Below, one piece after another: positions 27,255 through 36,350 of a stretch of DNA of 64,000 nucleotides. The notes beneath the pieces were generated by a model that was given only the letters and a program-made list of their open reading frames with translations, did no database searches and was not told the DNA's origin. The DNA is from Planctomycetota bacterium. GTDB lineage: Bacteria; Planctomycetota; J058; JAJDCP01. The position numbers and the translations under genes were made by a program. Each line of letters begins with the position of its first letter. Position 1 is the first letter of the stretch. Location: contig JAJDCP010000011.1 of assembly GCA_029260765.1 (NCBI GenBank), positions 1-64,000 on the forward strand, written 5' to 3'.

Positions 27255-28439
27255 GTGCAGAACCAAGCCGTTGAGGCCGCCTCACTGGTCGCCTATCCGT
27301 GCTCTTTCCATGGTTCTGGTGAAGAGGCCGTGGCCCGGAGCCAGGCAGTCGTCGAGCAGGTCTTCGCCGGCAAACCGTACCTGACACATATCCAGGGCAC
27401 ACGCTACGGCCGCATCGGCATCGTGTTTATCCCGATCCCCGACCTGGCGATGTTCAACGACCGCCAGGCCACGTTGAAAGCGGCGGTCCAAGGAGTCCAG
27501 CTGGCGGTCAGCCTGGGAGCCCGCAGCGTCTCGTTCACCGGCATGATTCCGACGGCCACCCACTACGGGCACGCCATCGCCGACGCCGTCGCGGGCAGCT
27601 ACGACCATCCGCCGAAGCTCACCACCGGCCATGCTGCCGTGATCGCCGCGTTTGTGATGAACCTCGAGAAGATCCTGGCCTGCAGCCGCCGCGATCTGTC
27701 CCAGGAAGCTCTGACCTTCGTGGGGCTGGGGTCGATCGGGCGCGGGGTGTGCGAGCTGCTCTTCCGCCTGGATCGACAGCCCGCCTCACTGCAGCTCGTC
27801 GAGCTGGCAGCCAAACTGCCTGCGCTCGAGAGGCTGCGCCGTGAGCTCGTGCAGAGCTTCGGGGCGACCTGCCCGATCCATCTGGTGGGAGTCGACCCGG
27901 GTTCGCCCCTTCCTTCGGCCGTGTATGCGCGCAGCAGTCTGGTGTGCAGCGCATCCTCAGCGCCCGAGATCATCGATATCGAGCGCCTCTTGCCAGGCAC
28001 ACTGGTGGTCGATGACTCTTTTCCTCTGGGCTTTTGTGCGCGCACAGCGATCCGGCGCATGGAAGACCGCCACGACATCTTGATGACCGTCGCAGGGGGC
28101 CTGCAGGGTCCGGAAACCATCGAGGATCCTGGCTTTTTCCCGACCGGGAAGGCAGAGATCGACGCCAAGCTCGCCCAGATCGTCAACGTCGCCCATGTGG
28201 TGCCCCGGGCGATGACGGGCTGCGTCTATGCGTCGGTGCTCACCCATCCGCTGGGACTTCCCTTCACTCTGGGGCGGGTGCGCAGCCGCGACGGCCTGGC
28301 GTTCTACGAGAAGCTGCGCGGCGAGGGCTTCGAGGGGACTCCGTTGCACATCTTCGCCTTGCATCTCGAGGCGGGGGTGCAGCTCGCCAGTGATGCGCTG
28401 ATCGAGACATTGGCGGCAGGCTCCTGGGGCGCGGGCTGA
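27255..28439 (+). CDS. Rossmann-fold dehydrogenase resembling acyl-ACP reductase
   Basis: A 394-aa protein. VSFTGMIPTATHYGH and LTTGHAAVIAAFVMNLEKIL precede a nucleotide-binding segment LTFVGLGSIGRGVCELLF. This order is also seen in cyanobacterial long-chain acyl-ACP reductases and related NAD(P)-dependent enzymes. Candidate catalytic cysteines are in LGFCARTAIR and MTGCVYASVL, but I cannot assign one. AAAGGAGG lies eight bases before the GTG start. No aldehyde decarbonylase gene is adjacent, so alkane synthesis is not supported. A fatty-aldehyde or ketone-forming reaction is possible. Function is family inference. Confidence 0.7.
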   Translation: MQNQAVEAASLVAYPCSFHGSGEEAVARSQAVVEQVFAGKPYLTHIQGTRYGRIGIVFIPIPDLAMFNDRQATLKAAVQGVQLAVSLGARSVSFTGMIPTATHYGHAIADAVAGSYDHPPKLTTGHAAVIAAFVMNLEKILACSRRDLSQEALTFVGLGSIGRGVCELLFRLDRQPASLQLVELAAKLPALERLRRELVQSFGATCPIHLVGVDPGSPLPSAVYARSSLVCSASSAPEIIDIERLLPGTLVVDDSFPLGFCARTAIRRMEDRHDILMTVAGGLQGPETIEDPGFFPTGKAEIDAKLAQIVNVAHVVPRAMTGCVYASVLTHPLGLPFTLGRVRSRDGLAFYEKLRGEGFEGTPLHIFALHLEAGVQLASDALIETLAAGSWGAG

Positions 28440-28617
28440 GCGTCAACGATTCCCGCGGGCAGCTGGCCAGAGGCGCACATCATGCGCCTTGTCGGTCGCG
28501 ACGATCAGGTCGTGGTAGACCGCTTCGAGCTGCCACGAGCTGAAGTTCGCGGCCAAGCTTGGTAGACTCCGCCTTCCACGACCAAGGAGCCCGCCATCAG
28601 CCACGGAGGGCGGCTGT

Positions 28618-30846
28618 TCACAAGGCGGACGGTATTCCCCGCGAGATGGGGCCCGCAGGCCGCGTAGGCCCTCGTGGTGGGCGATGCACGGGCCCGGCTT
28701 GCGGCGCTGCTGCGTCCGGGCTGCGGCGGGCGCTCTGGCCGGCGTCGCCAGCCCGTGCCAGCACCTCTGCCAGCACGCCGAAGAGCTCAGAGCGCTCGAA
28801 GGGTTTGCTCAAAATGGGTACGCCCGTGACGCCCTCCAGCTGGCCGGCATCGAAGCCCGTGGCCAGGATGACGGGCAGCGCAGGGCGCTGTGCGCGGAGC
28901 TCGCTGAGCACCTCCACCCCCGTGCGCCCCGGCATGCGCACATCGAGCAGGGCTACCTCGATCGCCTCACGATGCGCGGCGAAGACCTGCAACGCCTCTT
29001 CCCCATCGCAGGCTGTCAGAACGGTCCAGCCCGCGCTCTGGAGATGTTTGCTGACCACATCTCGCACCAGCTCCTCGTCGTCCGCCAACAGAATGGTACC
29101 GCCTCGCGGGGCAGCCGCGCCAGGCACGGACCGGGAAGGCACGCCCGGCACGGTGGTCGCCGCCGGGAGCCAGACGGAGAAGGTGGTCCCGGCCCCGACC
29201 TGGCTGTCGACGGTGATGGCGCCGCGGTGCGACTTGACGATGCCGAGCACAGTGGTCATCCCCAGCCCGCGGCCGGGGCCTTTGGTGGAGAAGAAGGGGT
29301 CGAAGATGCGGCCACGAACATCCGCCGCCAGGCCAGGGCCATCATCGCTTACGTCCAGCCGCACCCACGGACCGTCCGCCAGCTCGCCCGCGACCCAGGT
29401 CCCCTCGCAGGCTTCCGGCGGCAGCGCGAGCGCTTCGGCCCGGATCCGGACATGGCCACCTGCCGGGCCGATGGCTTCGCCAGCGTTGAGCAGGAGATTG
29501 ATCAAGAGCTGGCTGAGCTGGCTGCTGTCGCCTTCGACGAGGGGTACGTCCGCGAGTTGCAGATCGAGGCGGACAGCCTCCGGCAAGGCCACCTTGAGGA
29601 GGCGCTCGAGCTCGCTCAAGAGCGCGGGCAAGGAGATCGGCTGCGTGCGGGAGAGGCCTCTGCCCGCATAGGTCAATAGTTGGCGGCATAGATCTGCCGC
29701 CTTGTGGGCCGCATCGCTGATGTTCCGGGCATAGTGCGCCGAACCGGGCAGCTCCATGGCCAGAATCTCCGCGTTGCCCAGGACCACCGTCAGCAGGTTG
29801 TTGAAATCGTGCGCCACACCGCCGGCCAGCAGCCCCAGAGCTTCGAGGCGCCGCCCGCGCTCGACGTTCAGCTCGAGGCTGCGGCGTTCCTCGACCGTGC
29901 GGAGCGACAGAGCTTCAGCAGTCTCGCGCTCCGCGATCGCGGCGGCGAGGATCATCGTCACCATTCCCAGGCTGATGAGGTAGGCCCAGAGCAGCAGCAC
30001 ACTGCGGTGGATGTCGAGCTGCGCAAAGGGTCCGAACCCGCGTGCCGTGCCGAGGATCGCGACCACCATGACGACGAAGGACGCCGCGATCGCCCCGCGG
30101 GGGCCCAACCGGATTCCCGCCCAGACACACAAGGGAAACGGCAGAAAGGCGAGCAGCAGCTGTGCCCAGCTCTCATCGAGCAGGCCCAGGAAGGAGAACG
30201 CGCTGCTCACAGCCAGCAAAGCCAGCACAGACCAGAGCTCCGCACGCCGCAAGAGCCTCGAGAACCGTGGCTGGCCCTGCACACCGACCAGCAGCAAGGG
30301 CGCGAAGACGAGGGCCCCTCCCGCGTCGCCGAGCCACCAGCTGAGCCAGGTGAAGGGGACCCGGTGCCCGGCCAGCTCGCCCAGGCTGGTGAGCGTCAGG
30401 ACGGCCACAGAGGCGCTGATCGCGGTACAGACCAGGCCCCCCAGGGAGACGAAATAGAGCACGTCTGTCAGCCGGGCGAACGAGGGGTTGAATGAGGTCA
30501 GGCGCCGCAGCAGGAAGGCGCCGACGACGGCCTCCAAGGTGTTGCCGAGAGCGAACCCCAGCGACAGCGAGAGGGGGCTTCCGACGAAGGCAGAGAGGCA
30601 CAGCACACCGAGGAAGATGCCCGGCCAGAGGCGCAGGCCCCCGAGGAGCAGGGCTGCCAGCGCCAGGCCTGTCGGCGGCCAGACCAGGGTGGCGTTCTCT
30701 TGATAGGTCGCGAGGTACAGACCCCCGCGGCCGGTCGCCAGATAGATGAGGGCAAGCACGAGACAGGCCAGGACCAGCCGCGCCGGCCCTCCCCGGTCAA
30801 GCCAGTCGCCGATGGGGTTGCGCAGAGGATCGCTCCTCGGGGGCAT
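28618..30846 (-). CDS. MASE1-type membrane hybrid histidine kinase
   Basis: A 742-aa sensor. The N-terminal ~300 residues are a multi-pass MASE1 domain (YLATGRGGLYLATYQENATL and WPPTGLALAALLLGG are its usual opening). A HisKA domain carries GGVAHDFNNLL with phospho-acceptor His346. The HATPase shows NLLLNAGEA, DDGPGL and GRGLGMTTV. A receiver domain near 580-700 has the Asp in LLDVRMPGRTG and the Lys in ILSKPF. About 40 Pro-rich residues follow. The ATG has AGAGGACCGAC upstream; a TTG ten codons earlier is less likely. It is divergent from the GntR operon. No DNA-binding regulator is beside it. Confidence 0.93.
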   Translation of the reverse strand: MPPRSDPLRNPIGDWLDRGGPARLVLACLVLALIYLATGRGGLYLATYQENATLVWPPTGLALAALLLGGLRLWPGIFLGVLCLSAFVGSPLSLSLGFALGNTLEAVVGAFLLRRLTSFNPSFARLTDVLYFVSLGGLVCTAISASVAVLTLTSLGELAGHRVPFTWLSWWLGDAGGALVFAPLLLVGVQGQPRFSRLLRRAELWSVLALLAVSSAFSFLGLLDESWAQLLLAFLPFPLCVWAGIRLGPRGAIAASFVVMVVAILGTARGFGPFAQLDIHRSVLLLWAYLISLGMVTMILAAAIAERETAEALSLRTVEERRSLELNVERGRRLEALGLLAGGVAHDFNNLLTVVLGNAEILAMELPGSAHYARNISDAAHKAADLCRQLLTYAGRGLSRTQPISLPALLSELERLLKVALPEAVRLDLQLADVPLVEGDSSQLSQLLINLLLNAGEAIGPAGGHVRIRAEALALPPEACEGTWVAGELADGPWVRLDVSDDGPGLAADVRGRIFDPFFSTKGPGRGLGMTTVLGIVKSHRGAITVDSQVGAGTTFSVWLPAATTVPGVPSRSVPGAAAPRGGTILLADDEELVRDVVSKHLQSAGWTVLTACDGEEALQVFAAHREAIEVALLDVRMPGRTGVEVLSELRAQRPALPVILATGFDAGQLEGVTGVPILSKPFERSELFGVLAEVLARAGDAGQSARRSPDAAAPQAGPVHRPPRGPTRPAGPISRGIPSAL

Positions 30847-31093
30847 GTCGGTCCTCTTCAGGCGGGCATCGCTCAAAGGAGAACGGGTGCTCCAGTAAGT
30901 CTAGCAAATGATCGCCAACCAGCGGCTCAGGTGGCCGCTGGGCCCAGAAATCTTGCGGGAAGCGAGGGGAAAGACCGGCGTGTTTCCGGGCGAGCGGGCC
31001 TCGCCATGCGCTCCGGGTTGCTTCGAAGAGCGCCGGGAGCCGTTCGGAGACGGAATCTCTGCGCATTGGTAGAAAAACCATCATGCGATGAAA

Positions 31094-31121
31094 ATTGTGC
31101 GATACAATTGTCCCATACAAT
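31094..31121. promoter_or_regulatory. overlapping palindromic operator before the GntR gene
   Basis: Two copies of the palindrome ATTGT-N5-ACAAT overlap by two bases (31094-31108 and 31107-31121). They end 20 bases before the start of the GntR gene, within the expected promoter. Each half includes a TACAAT that could also act as a -10 element. This is a likely site for autoregulation by the adjacent regulator and could also affect the divergent kinase gene. Confidence 0.65.
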
Positions 31122-31141
31122 TCTTGATGACGGGAAGAGCC

Positions 31142-31921
31142 ATGGCAGAGAACGCACCCGCGCGCATCGAACGCGAGCTGAGCAAGCAGATCCTGCGGGG
31201 AGAGCTCGCGCCCGGCAGCCACCTGCCTCCGGTGCGCGTGCTCGCCCAGCAATACGGCGTCAACGTGTCGACGGCGCATCGGGGGGTGGCCCGGCTCGAG
31301 AAGACCGGGCTCGTCACCGTGCGCCACGGCAGCGGCATGAAGGTCAATGATCCACACACCCACGCAGACCTCTCGCTGCTGCCCGTCTGGATCGAGGCCC
31401 TGGCGGACGACCCCGAGCGGGTCGTCGCGATGGTCCGCGACTTCCTCGAGCTGCGTCGGGCTCTGGCCGCCTGCTTGCTGGTGCGGCATCGCCAGCGCGT
31501 GCTCGGCGCGCTGGGCCGCCTCAGCCAGGCCGCCGAACAACTCGTAGAGGCACGGGAGCGCGGCATCGACGCGCTGCGCAGCGCCGACATGGCCCTGGCG
31601 CGGACGCTGCTCAAGGCCACAGGCAACAGCATCGCGGTGGCTTTCCTCAACACCGCCGCCCAATTGCTCGCACAGACGCCATCCCTGGCGCAGGCCATGT
31701 ACGCCGATCCGGCCTCGAACCTCGCCTCGATGCACTGCATTCTGCAGGCGCTGCACAGCGACAGGGCCGAGCACGACCTGCTGGCCGTGGTCGAGACCGC
31801 GCTCGCAGAGGTCGACCGCGGCACGATCACACGCTTCGGCAAGCTTCTGTGCGGCGACGCGGCTGCCGCGCACAGCCCTGGCTTGCCAGGCAGCCCCACA
31901 GACACAGGAGGCTCGTCATGA
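31142..31921 (+). CDS. GntR-family transcription regulator (FadR-like)
   Basis: A 259-aa regulator. The N-terminal winged HTH is clear (ELSKQILRGELAPGSHLPPV, VNVSTAHRGVARLEKTGLV and VRHGSG). The C-terminal part is an all-helical ligand-binding domain of FCD/FadR type. GGGAAGAG lies before this ATG. The stop overlaps the ATG of the small-subunit gene (ATGA), and that gene overlaps the GMC oxidoreductase the same way, so the regulator heads a coupled three-gene operon. It probably represses the operon through the palindromes just upstream and responds to the oxidoreductase substrate, perhaps a fatty alcohol or acyl derivative. Confidence 0.9.
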   Translation: MAENAPARIERELSKQILRGELAPGSHLPPVRVLAQQYGVNVSTAHRGVARLEKTGLVTVRHGSGMKVNDPHTHADLSLLPVWIEALADDPERVVAMVRDFLELRRALAACLLVRHRQRVLGALGRLSQAAEQLVEARERGIDALRSADMALARTLLKATGNSIAVAFLNTAAQLLAQTPSLAQAMYADPASNLASMHCILQALHSDRAEHDLLAVVETALAEVDRGTITRFGKLLCGDAAAAHSPGLPGSPTDTGGSS

Positions 31922-32295
31922 CTTCACGCTTTGCCCGCTGGCGGCATGCGATCTGCGCCGCCGTGCTCCCCTCCTCCGGTTCGTTGCCCGGCCTCGAGAC
32001 GCGCGACCTGCGCGCCTTCTTCGCGCGGCTCGACGCGCGCGGGCCGCTGCACCTGCGGGCCGCCCTGTCCACGGCGACGGTTGTGCTCGGGGCCGTCGTG
32101 CCCTTCGCCCTGGGGAACCTGCAGAGCTTCGACAAGCTCTCTGCTGAGCGGCAGAACGCGCTGCTCGAGAGGGTCCACAAACTGCCACTGCTCGGCGGGC
32201 TCGTGGAGGTGATGAAGCTCGTCGCCTGTCTGGCGTATTTCGATGCGCTGGCCGTCCAACGGCGCGTGCGTGCGCAAGGCAGGGCGCAGCGATGA
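31918..32295 (+). CDS. small subunit-like protein paired with GMC oxidoreductase
   Basis: A 125-aa protein. HAICAAVLPSSGSLPGLET is followed by FFARLDARGPLHLRAAL and SFDKLSAERQNALLERV. This pattern resembles gluconate-2-dehydrogenase subunit 3 and the N-terminal region of long-chain alcohol oxidases. There is no signal peptide with a Tat motif. It is translationally coupled at both ends: AGGAGG precedes its ATG, which overlaps the GntR stop, and its stop overlaps the next start. It probably forms a complex with, or matures, the flavoprotein. Confidence 0.7.
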   Translation: MTSRFARWRHAICAAVLPSSGSLPGLETRDLRAFFARLDARGPLHLRAALSTATVVLGAVVPFALGNLQSFDKLSAERQNALLERVHKLPLLGGLVEVMKLVACLAYFDALAVQRRVRAQGRAQR

Positions 32296-34442
32296 CGCAT
32301 ATCGATGGACGGACTCTCGGGACGGCACTGCAGCTCGAGGTCGACGTGGTGGTCGTCGGGAGCGGGCCCGCGGGGGCGTGCGCCGCCCGCGAGGTCGCCC
32401 GGGCAGGAGCGCGGGTGGCGGTCGTCGAGGCCGGCCCCTGGCTGCGCCCCGAGGACTTCGCGCTGAGCAGCTTCTCCGCTATGACCGGCTACTACCGCGA
32501 CATGGGAGCCTCTGTGCTGCTCGGGCGTGCGCCGATGCCGTTCGTGCAGGGCCGCATGGTCGGCGGCAGCGCCCCGATCAACGGGGGGATCTGCTGGAGG
32601 CTGCCGCGGGATGTCTACGATGCCTGGCTCGACGCCGATCCGGAGCTGGCCGAGGCCTTGCCGTGGGACCTGCTGGAGGCGCTGACCCTCGAGCTCGAAC
32701 GGGAGCACCATGTCGCTCCCACACACGCCGGGATCGCGGGCCCCAAGAACCTGCTGATGGCCCGTGGCGCTCAGGCGCTGGGGCTGGAGCACCGCCCAAC
32801 GCGCCGCAATGTGCGTGCCTGCGAAGGCCTGGGCCGCTGCCTGCAGGGCTGCCCCAAGGGGCGTAAGCTGTCGCCCGAGCTGACGGCGCTGCAAGAGGCG
32901 CTCGAGCTCGGGGCCACCGTGGTCAGCTCTGCGCCGGTGCGCGGCATCGAGCTGGCCCGGGGACGGGCCCGCGGGGTGTCGGGCGTAACGGCCGGGGGCG
33001 GCGCCCTTACGATCCGCGCGCAGCGGGCCGTGATCCTGGCGGCGAGCGCTGTGCAGACTCCCGCGTTGCTGCTGCGCAACGGCCTGCGGCAGGGCCCGGT
33101 CGGGCAGAACTTCCAGTGCCATCCCGGCATCTCGATGGCCGGGCGCTTCGCTGAGCCGGTGCGCATGTGGGAAGGAGCGACGCAGGGCCACGAGGTGATC
33201 GGGCTGCGCCACGAGGGCCTGAAGTTCGAGGCCCTGGGCTTCGGCCCGAGCCTGCTGGCGGCCCGCCTGCCCGGCGTCGGGCGGCGCTTCGCGGCGCGCC
33301 TGGAGGACCTCGACCACTGGCTCGACTGGGGGGTGGCGGTGCGCTCGAGCGCCCGCGGGCGGGTGCGGGTGGTCGCGGGACGGCCCGTGGTGCGCTACAC
33401 CCCGTCGGGCGAGGATGTGCGGCTGTTCCGGCGCGGCCTGCGGGTGCTGGGCAGCATGATGTTCGCGGCGGGAGCGCAGCAGGTGGCGCCGGGCGTGCGC
33501 GGCTTCGACGAGCTTGTCGACGACCCGGCGCGGCTGGCGCAGCTCGAAGCGGCCGGGCCGACGAACCCAGGGGCGTACACCTCGGCGGTGACGCACATGT
33601 TCGGGAGCTGCCGGATGGGCAGCGACCCGGCCCGGAGTGTCGTGCGCCCCGACTTCCGCCACCATGCTGTCGAGGGGCTGTACATCGCGGATTCCAGCGT
33701 CTTCCCGAGCAACACCGGGGTCAATCCGCAGCTCGCCATCATGACCATGGCCACGCTGTGTGGGCGGCGCGTGGTAGAGAACGCAGGCAAGGAGAACACG
33801 AACATGGCTGGCAAGAACCTGGCTGAGAAAGCCCCGCAGCTCGCGGGGGCTTCGAGCGCCCGCAAGGGCCTCGAGCGGCTGCGCGGGCTGTCCCGTCGGC
33901 AGCTGGCGGGCGTGATGCAGGCCGGGCATGGGCTGGACCTCGACGAGCTGGCCGACAGCATGTACCTCGGCGTGGACCTGAGCCTGCCGCGGTTTGCGCA
34001 GAAGCTGGTGTGGGAGACCTTCTGCAAGACCTTCCACCGGGATCCGGAGTCCGGGCTGTTGCGGGGCTGGAACGTGCGGCTCGAGCAACGGGGCAGCGAC
34101 GGGCCCCTGCTGGCGCAGCGCACAGCCGCTGGGCAGCGGCGCACGTTTGGGCACTACCTGGTACGCAGCGCGCGGGGGCAGCGCTTCCCCGCCGGGTGGC
34201 GGGGGGCGCACTATCTGGACTACGCGCAGGCGGGGAACAAGCGCTGGGATCTCACGCGCTTCGCGGCCGCGCCATTGGTTGCCGTGCGGGCAGGGGATAT
34301 GGGGCTGTTGCTCGGCTGGGAGCTCTTGGAGGTCGCCGGCCGGAGGTTCCCGCTGCCGTTGTACTGGGCGCTGTTGCGGGTAGGACCGTTGGACCATGTG
34401 GTGGGCGTGCCGCGGTTGGGGCGGGGCGCTTCGCTCCCATGA
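32292..34442 (+). CDS. GMC-family FAD oxidoreductase with extra C-terminal domain
   Basis: A 716-aa flavoenzyme. The N-terminal dinucleotide fold is VDVVVVGSGPAGACAAREVA, with the FAD Glu in VVEAGPW. GRMVGGSAPINGGICWRLP is the GMC signature, and THMFGSCRMG with NTGVNPQLAIMTMA gives the C-terminal catalytic His/Asn region. The GMC part ends near residue 505. The remaining ~210 residues form a separate domain of unknown function (LSRRQLAGVMQAGHGLDLDE to the end), not found in ordinary GMC enzymes. The relatives that come closest are long-chain alcohol oxidases and cholesterol-oxidase-like proteins. The operon with GntR and the small subunit suggests inducible lipid-alcohol oxidation. Confidence 0.88.
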   Translation: MTHIDGRTLGTALQLEVDVVVVGSGPAGACAAREVARAGARVAVVEAGPWLRPEDFALSSFSAMTGYYRDMGASVLLGRAPMPFVQGRMVGGSAPINGGICWRLPRDVYDAWLDADPELAEALPWDLLEALTLELEREHHVAPTHAGIAGPKNLLMARGAQALGLEHRPTRRNVRACEGLGRCLQGCPKGRKLSPELTALQEALELGATVVSSAPVRGIELARGRARGVSGVTAGGGALTIRAQRAVILAASAVQTPALLLRNGLRQGPVGQNFQCHPGISMAGRFAEPVRMWEGATQGHEVIGLRHEGLKFEALGFGPSLLAARLPGVGRRFAARLEDLDHWLDWGVAVRSSARGRVRVVAGRPVVRYTPSGEDVRLFRRGLRVLGSMMFAAGAQQVAPGVRGFDELVDDPARLAQLEAAGPTNPGAYTSAVTHMFGSCRMGSDPARSVVRPDFRHHAVEGLYIADSSVFPSNTGVNPQLAIMTMATLCGRRVVENAGKENTNMAGKNLAEKAPQLAGASSARKGLERLRGLSRRQLAGVMQAGHGLDLDELADSMYLGVDLSLPRFAQKLVWETFCKTFHRDPESGLLRGWNVRLEQRGSDGPLLAQRTAAGQRRTFGHYLVRSARGQRFPAGWRGAHYLDYAQAGNKRWDLTRFAAAPLVAVRAGDMGLLLGWELLEVAGRRFPLPLYWALLRVGPLDHVVGVPRLGRGASLP

Positions 34443-34472
34443 GCGGACCGCATCGCGCCAGAGCCGCGCGGC

Positions 34473-34998
34473 TCAGCCAAACACCAGGTGCGTGGTCGGG
34501 CTGTCTTCCGAAGGCCTGGCCGGCTTGTCGGCTTGGGCCACGGGGCCTTCAGGTTCGCCAGACGTTGGACCGCCTCGGCGATCGCCTGGGGCTCGAGCCC
34601 CGCGTCGGTGAGGCCTGCGGTCAAAGCCTCCGGGCTGAGCGCGGTGACCCGCTCAGCCATCGTGCGGGAATCGCCCGCGTTCATTCGAAGCTCGAGTCGT
34701 CGTCGCCATCGGTGGGGTAGTCGTCCTCGACGCCTCCAAACAGCTCGTCCTTGTTGTAGTTGGGGAGGCTGGTAGGCGATGTAGGGGAGCATAGGCGTTG
34801 CCTGCGCCGTCTGCAAGCGCGCATGGGGGCTCCCGGGTCCGGTAGATGGAGATCCCGAGGAGCGACGGCTGGGCCATTTTCTTGGGGTTTGATCGCAGCG
34901 TATGCGTCCGACCAACGAGGATCGTGGCTCAAGGACTGCCGGGTCGAACCGGGCCGCGGCCGTCTCTCCACAGAATCTTCCCAAGCCCGCGCTTCCAT
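34473..34998 (-). other. two small ORFs, apparently decayed, in a gene-poor stretch
   Basis: Between the GMC gene and the EF-hand gene (34443-35128) no intact gene is convincing. One minus-strand frame ends in a natural-looking acidic tail (NYNKDELFGGVEDDYPTDGD and DDSSFE, stop at 34681). It overlaps by ATGA a second frame beginning MNAGDSRTMAERVTALSPEA with a helical AIAEAVQRLANL. That frame then reads on into the antisense of the GMC gene, while a neighbouring frame supplies a plausible tail (KPARPSEDSPTTHLVFG, stop at 34473). One frameshift would join them. This may be a degraded gene or small real proteins. Confidence 0.25.
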
Positions 34999-35128
34999 GA
35001 GTGCGGGTTGCAGCGTTGCGCGAGCTTGCTGGCCTTCGATCCCTCCGCGACACCGCGCACCGCGCCCGCCGAACGGTTCGCAAGGCTCCGGCAGGAGAAG
35101 CAGTTCGCGGACGCCTCGGGCGCACCGC

Positions 35129-35335
35129 TCAGCTGGTCCACCACGCGTGGAATTCCGAGAAATCGATCAGGCCGTTCTCGTCGACGTCAATGATCTGGAA
35201 GGCTCGTTTGGTCTGGGCGCCGTCCATGTCCGGGTGCATGGTCTGCATCAGCTTGGCAAACTCCGCTTGATCGATCAGGCCATTGCTGTCCCCGTCGCAT
35301 TGATCGAACTCCTTGCGGACCTCGGCATCGTCCAT
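35129..35335 (-). CDS. EF-hand calcium-binding mini-protein
   Basis: A 68-aa protein made almost entirely of two EF-hands. The loops DGDSNGLIDQAE and DVDENGLIDFSE each have Asp1, Asp3, Asn5, Gly6, Ile8 and Glu12, so both are canonical for Ca2+. There is no signal peptide or membrane segment, so it should be cytosolic, like a minimal calmodulin-type sensor (calerythrin-like). AAGGGAGAAG lies before the ATG. It stands alone; its partner is not evident. Confidence 0.92.
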   Translation of the reverse strand: MDDAEVRKEFDQCDGDSNGLIDQAEFAKLMQTMHPDMDGAQTKRAFQIIDVDENGLIDFSEFHAWWTS

Positions 35336-35477
35336 CGCTTCTCCCTTTCAGCCTCGTCAGCAACAGCCCGCCCCGGCCTGTTGTGTGTGCAGGCAGTATC
35401 CGTGAGCCCTGCTCGGCTGTCCAGCACGGCATGTGCCTGGCGACCTGCGCCGTGCCACGCTGGCTGCCCGTTGCGCA

Positions 35478-36350
35478 TCAGCGCAGCTCGAAGGCCCAGC
35501 TGCGCTCGGCGAGGAGTTGCTGGTAGCGCTCGCGCAAAAGTTGCTTGCGCGCCTTGCGGGCCCCCTCGTCGCCCGTGACAAACTCGAGCGCTGCGACGTA
35601 GCGGAACTTCGGGGACACGCGCTTGCGGCGGGCGATCGCGTCGAGCACGGCCAACAGCTCTTCGAGTTGCTGGCTGTCGGTCTCTCCGGCCACGGCGTAG
35701 GCGTCGACCAGCATGTCCTTGCCGTCGAACAGGTTGAAGATCGGTGGCGGCCCGGCAGACTCTTCGGGCGGGTCGGGGATGCGGTAGCGGAAGTAGCTGA
35801 CCAACGCCTGCGGGTTCTCGCCCGGAGCCAGGCAGAGGCCCATACGGGCCTCTGAGCTGCCGTTCAAGGGCAGGATCTCGAGGTACTGCAGCCGCAGGTA
35901 GCGCAGCTCAGCCGGGATGCCGCGCTGGCCCATGGCCTCCCAACCGACCAGCTCGGCGTCGACGGGCTGAGGCATCCCGAGGCCGTCCTTTGCCGGGGCA
36001 GGCAGCTCGAGTTTTTCGACCCGCCGGCCGTCGATGAAGCGCTCGAGGTGGAAGGAGAACGTCCCGCTCGCGACCCGGGCGAAGACGGCCTCACCCTTGA
36101 TCGCCCGGCACAGCTTCTGCGTCATCGACGCCGAGAATTCGTTCCTGGCTTCGAGCAGCGTCGTCCATGGCTCGGGCCGCTTGGGTTGCGGCTCGGCGGG
36201 CTCGCGAGGCTCAGGCAAAGGCTCGGGGAAGAGGGCGACGAGCTGCCGCGACGGCTCGGGGGCATGCTCGGTCCAGATCTCTCCGAGGACCTCGGGCAAG
36301 GCGTTCATCGCGTAGGCCCGGAGGAAAATGTGCGCGGAGTGGATACCCAT
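35478..36350 (-). CDS. uncharacterised cytosolic protein
   Basis: A 290-aa protein with no signal peptide and no recognised family. A Pro/Glu-rich linker (PEPLPEPREPAEPQPKRPEP) separates a short N-terminal helical segment from a mixed alpha/beta domain that includes RYLRLQYLEILPLNG and YFRYRIPDPPEE. The C-terminus is helical and basic (ARKARKQLLRERYQQLL). The ATG chosen has GCGAGGTCC upstream; one 17 codons longer lacks a site. It is divergent from the amidoligase-DUF1611 gene across a 369-bp spacer in which I see no gene. Confidence 0.7.
   Translation of the reverse strand: MGIHSAHIFLRAYAMNALPEVLGEIWTEHAPEPSRQLVALFPEPLPEPREPAEPQPKRPEPWTTLLEARNEFSASMTQKLCRAIKGEAVFARVASGTFSFHLERFIDGRRVEKLELPAPAKDGLGMPQPVDAELVGWEAMGQRGIPAELRYLRLQYLEILPLNGSSEARMGLCLAPGENPQALVSYFRYRIPDPPEESAGPPPIFNLFDGKDMLVDAYAVAGETDSQQLEELLAVLDAIARRKRVSPKFRYVAALEFVTGDEGARKARKQLLRERYQQLLAERSWAFELR

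Noticed and set aside
27255..28439. alkane biosynthesis locus
   Set aside because: Only the reductase-like gene is present; no aldehyde decarbonylase within the window.
31827..34397. 856-aa minus-strand open frame opposite the GMC oxidoreductase
   Set aside because: Antisense shadow in high-GC DNA; the plus strand has FAD-binding and GMC signatures.
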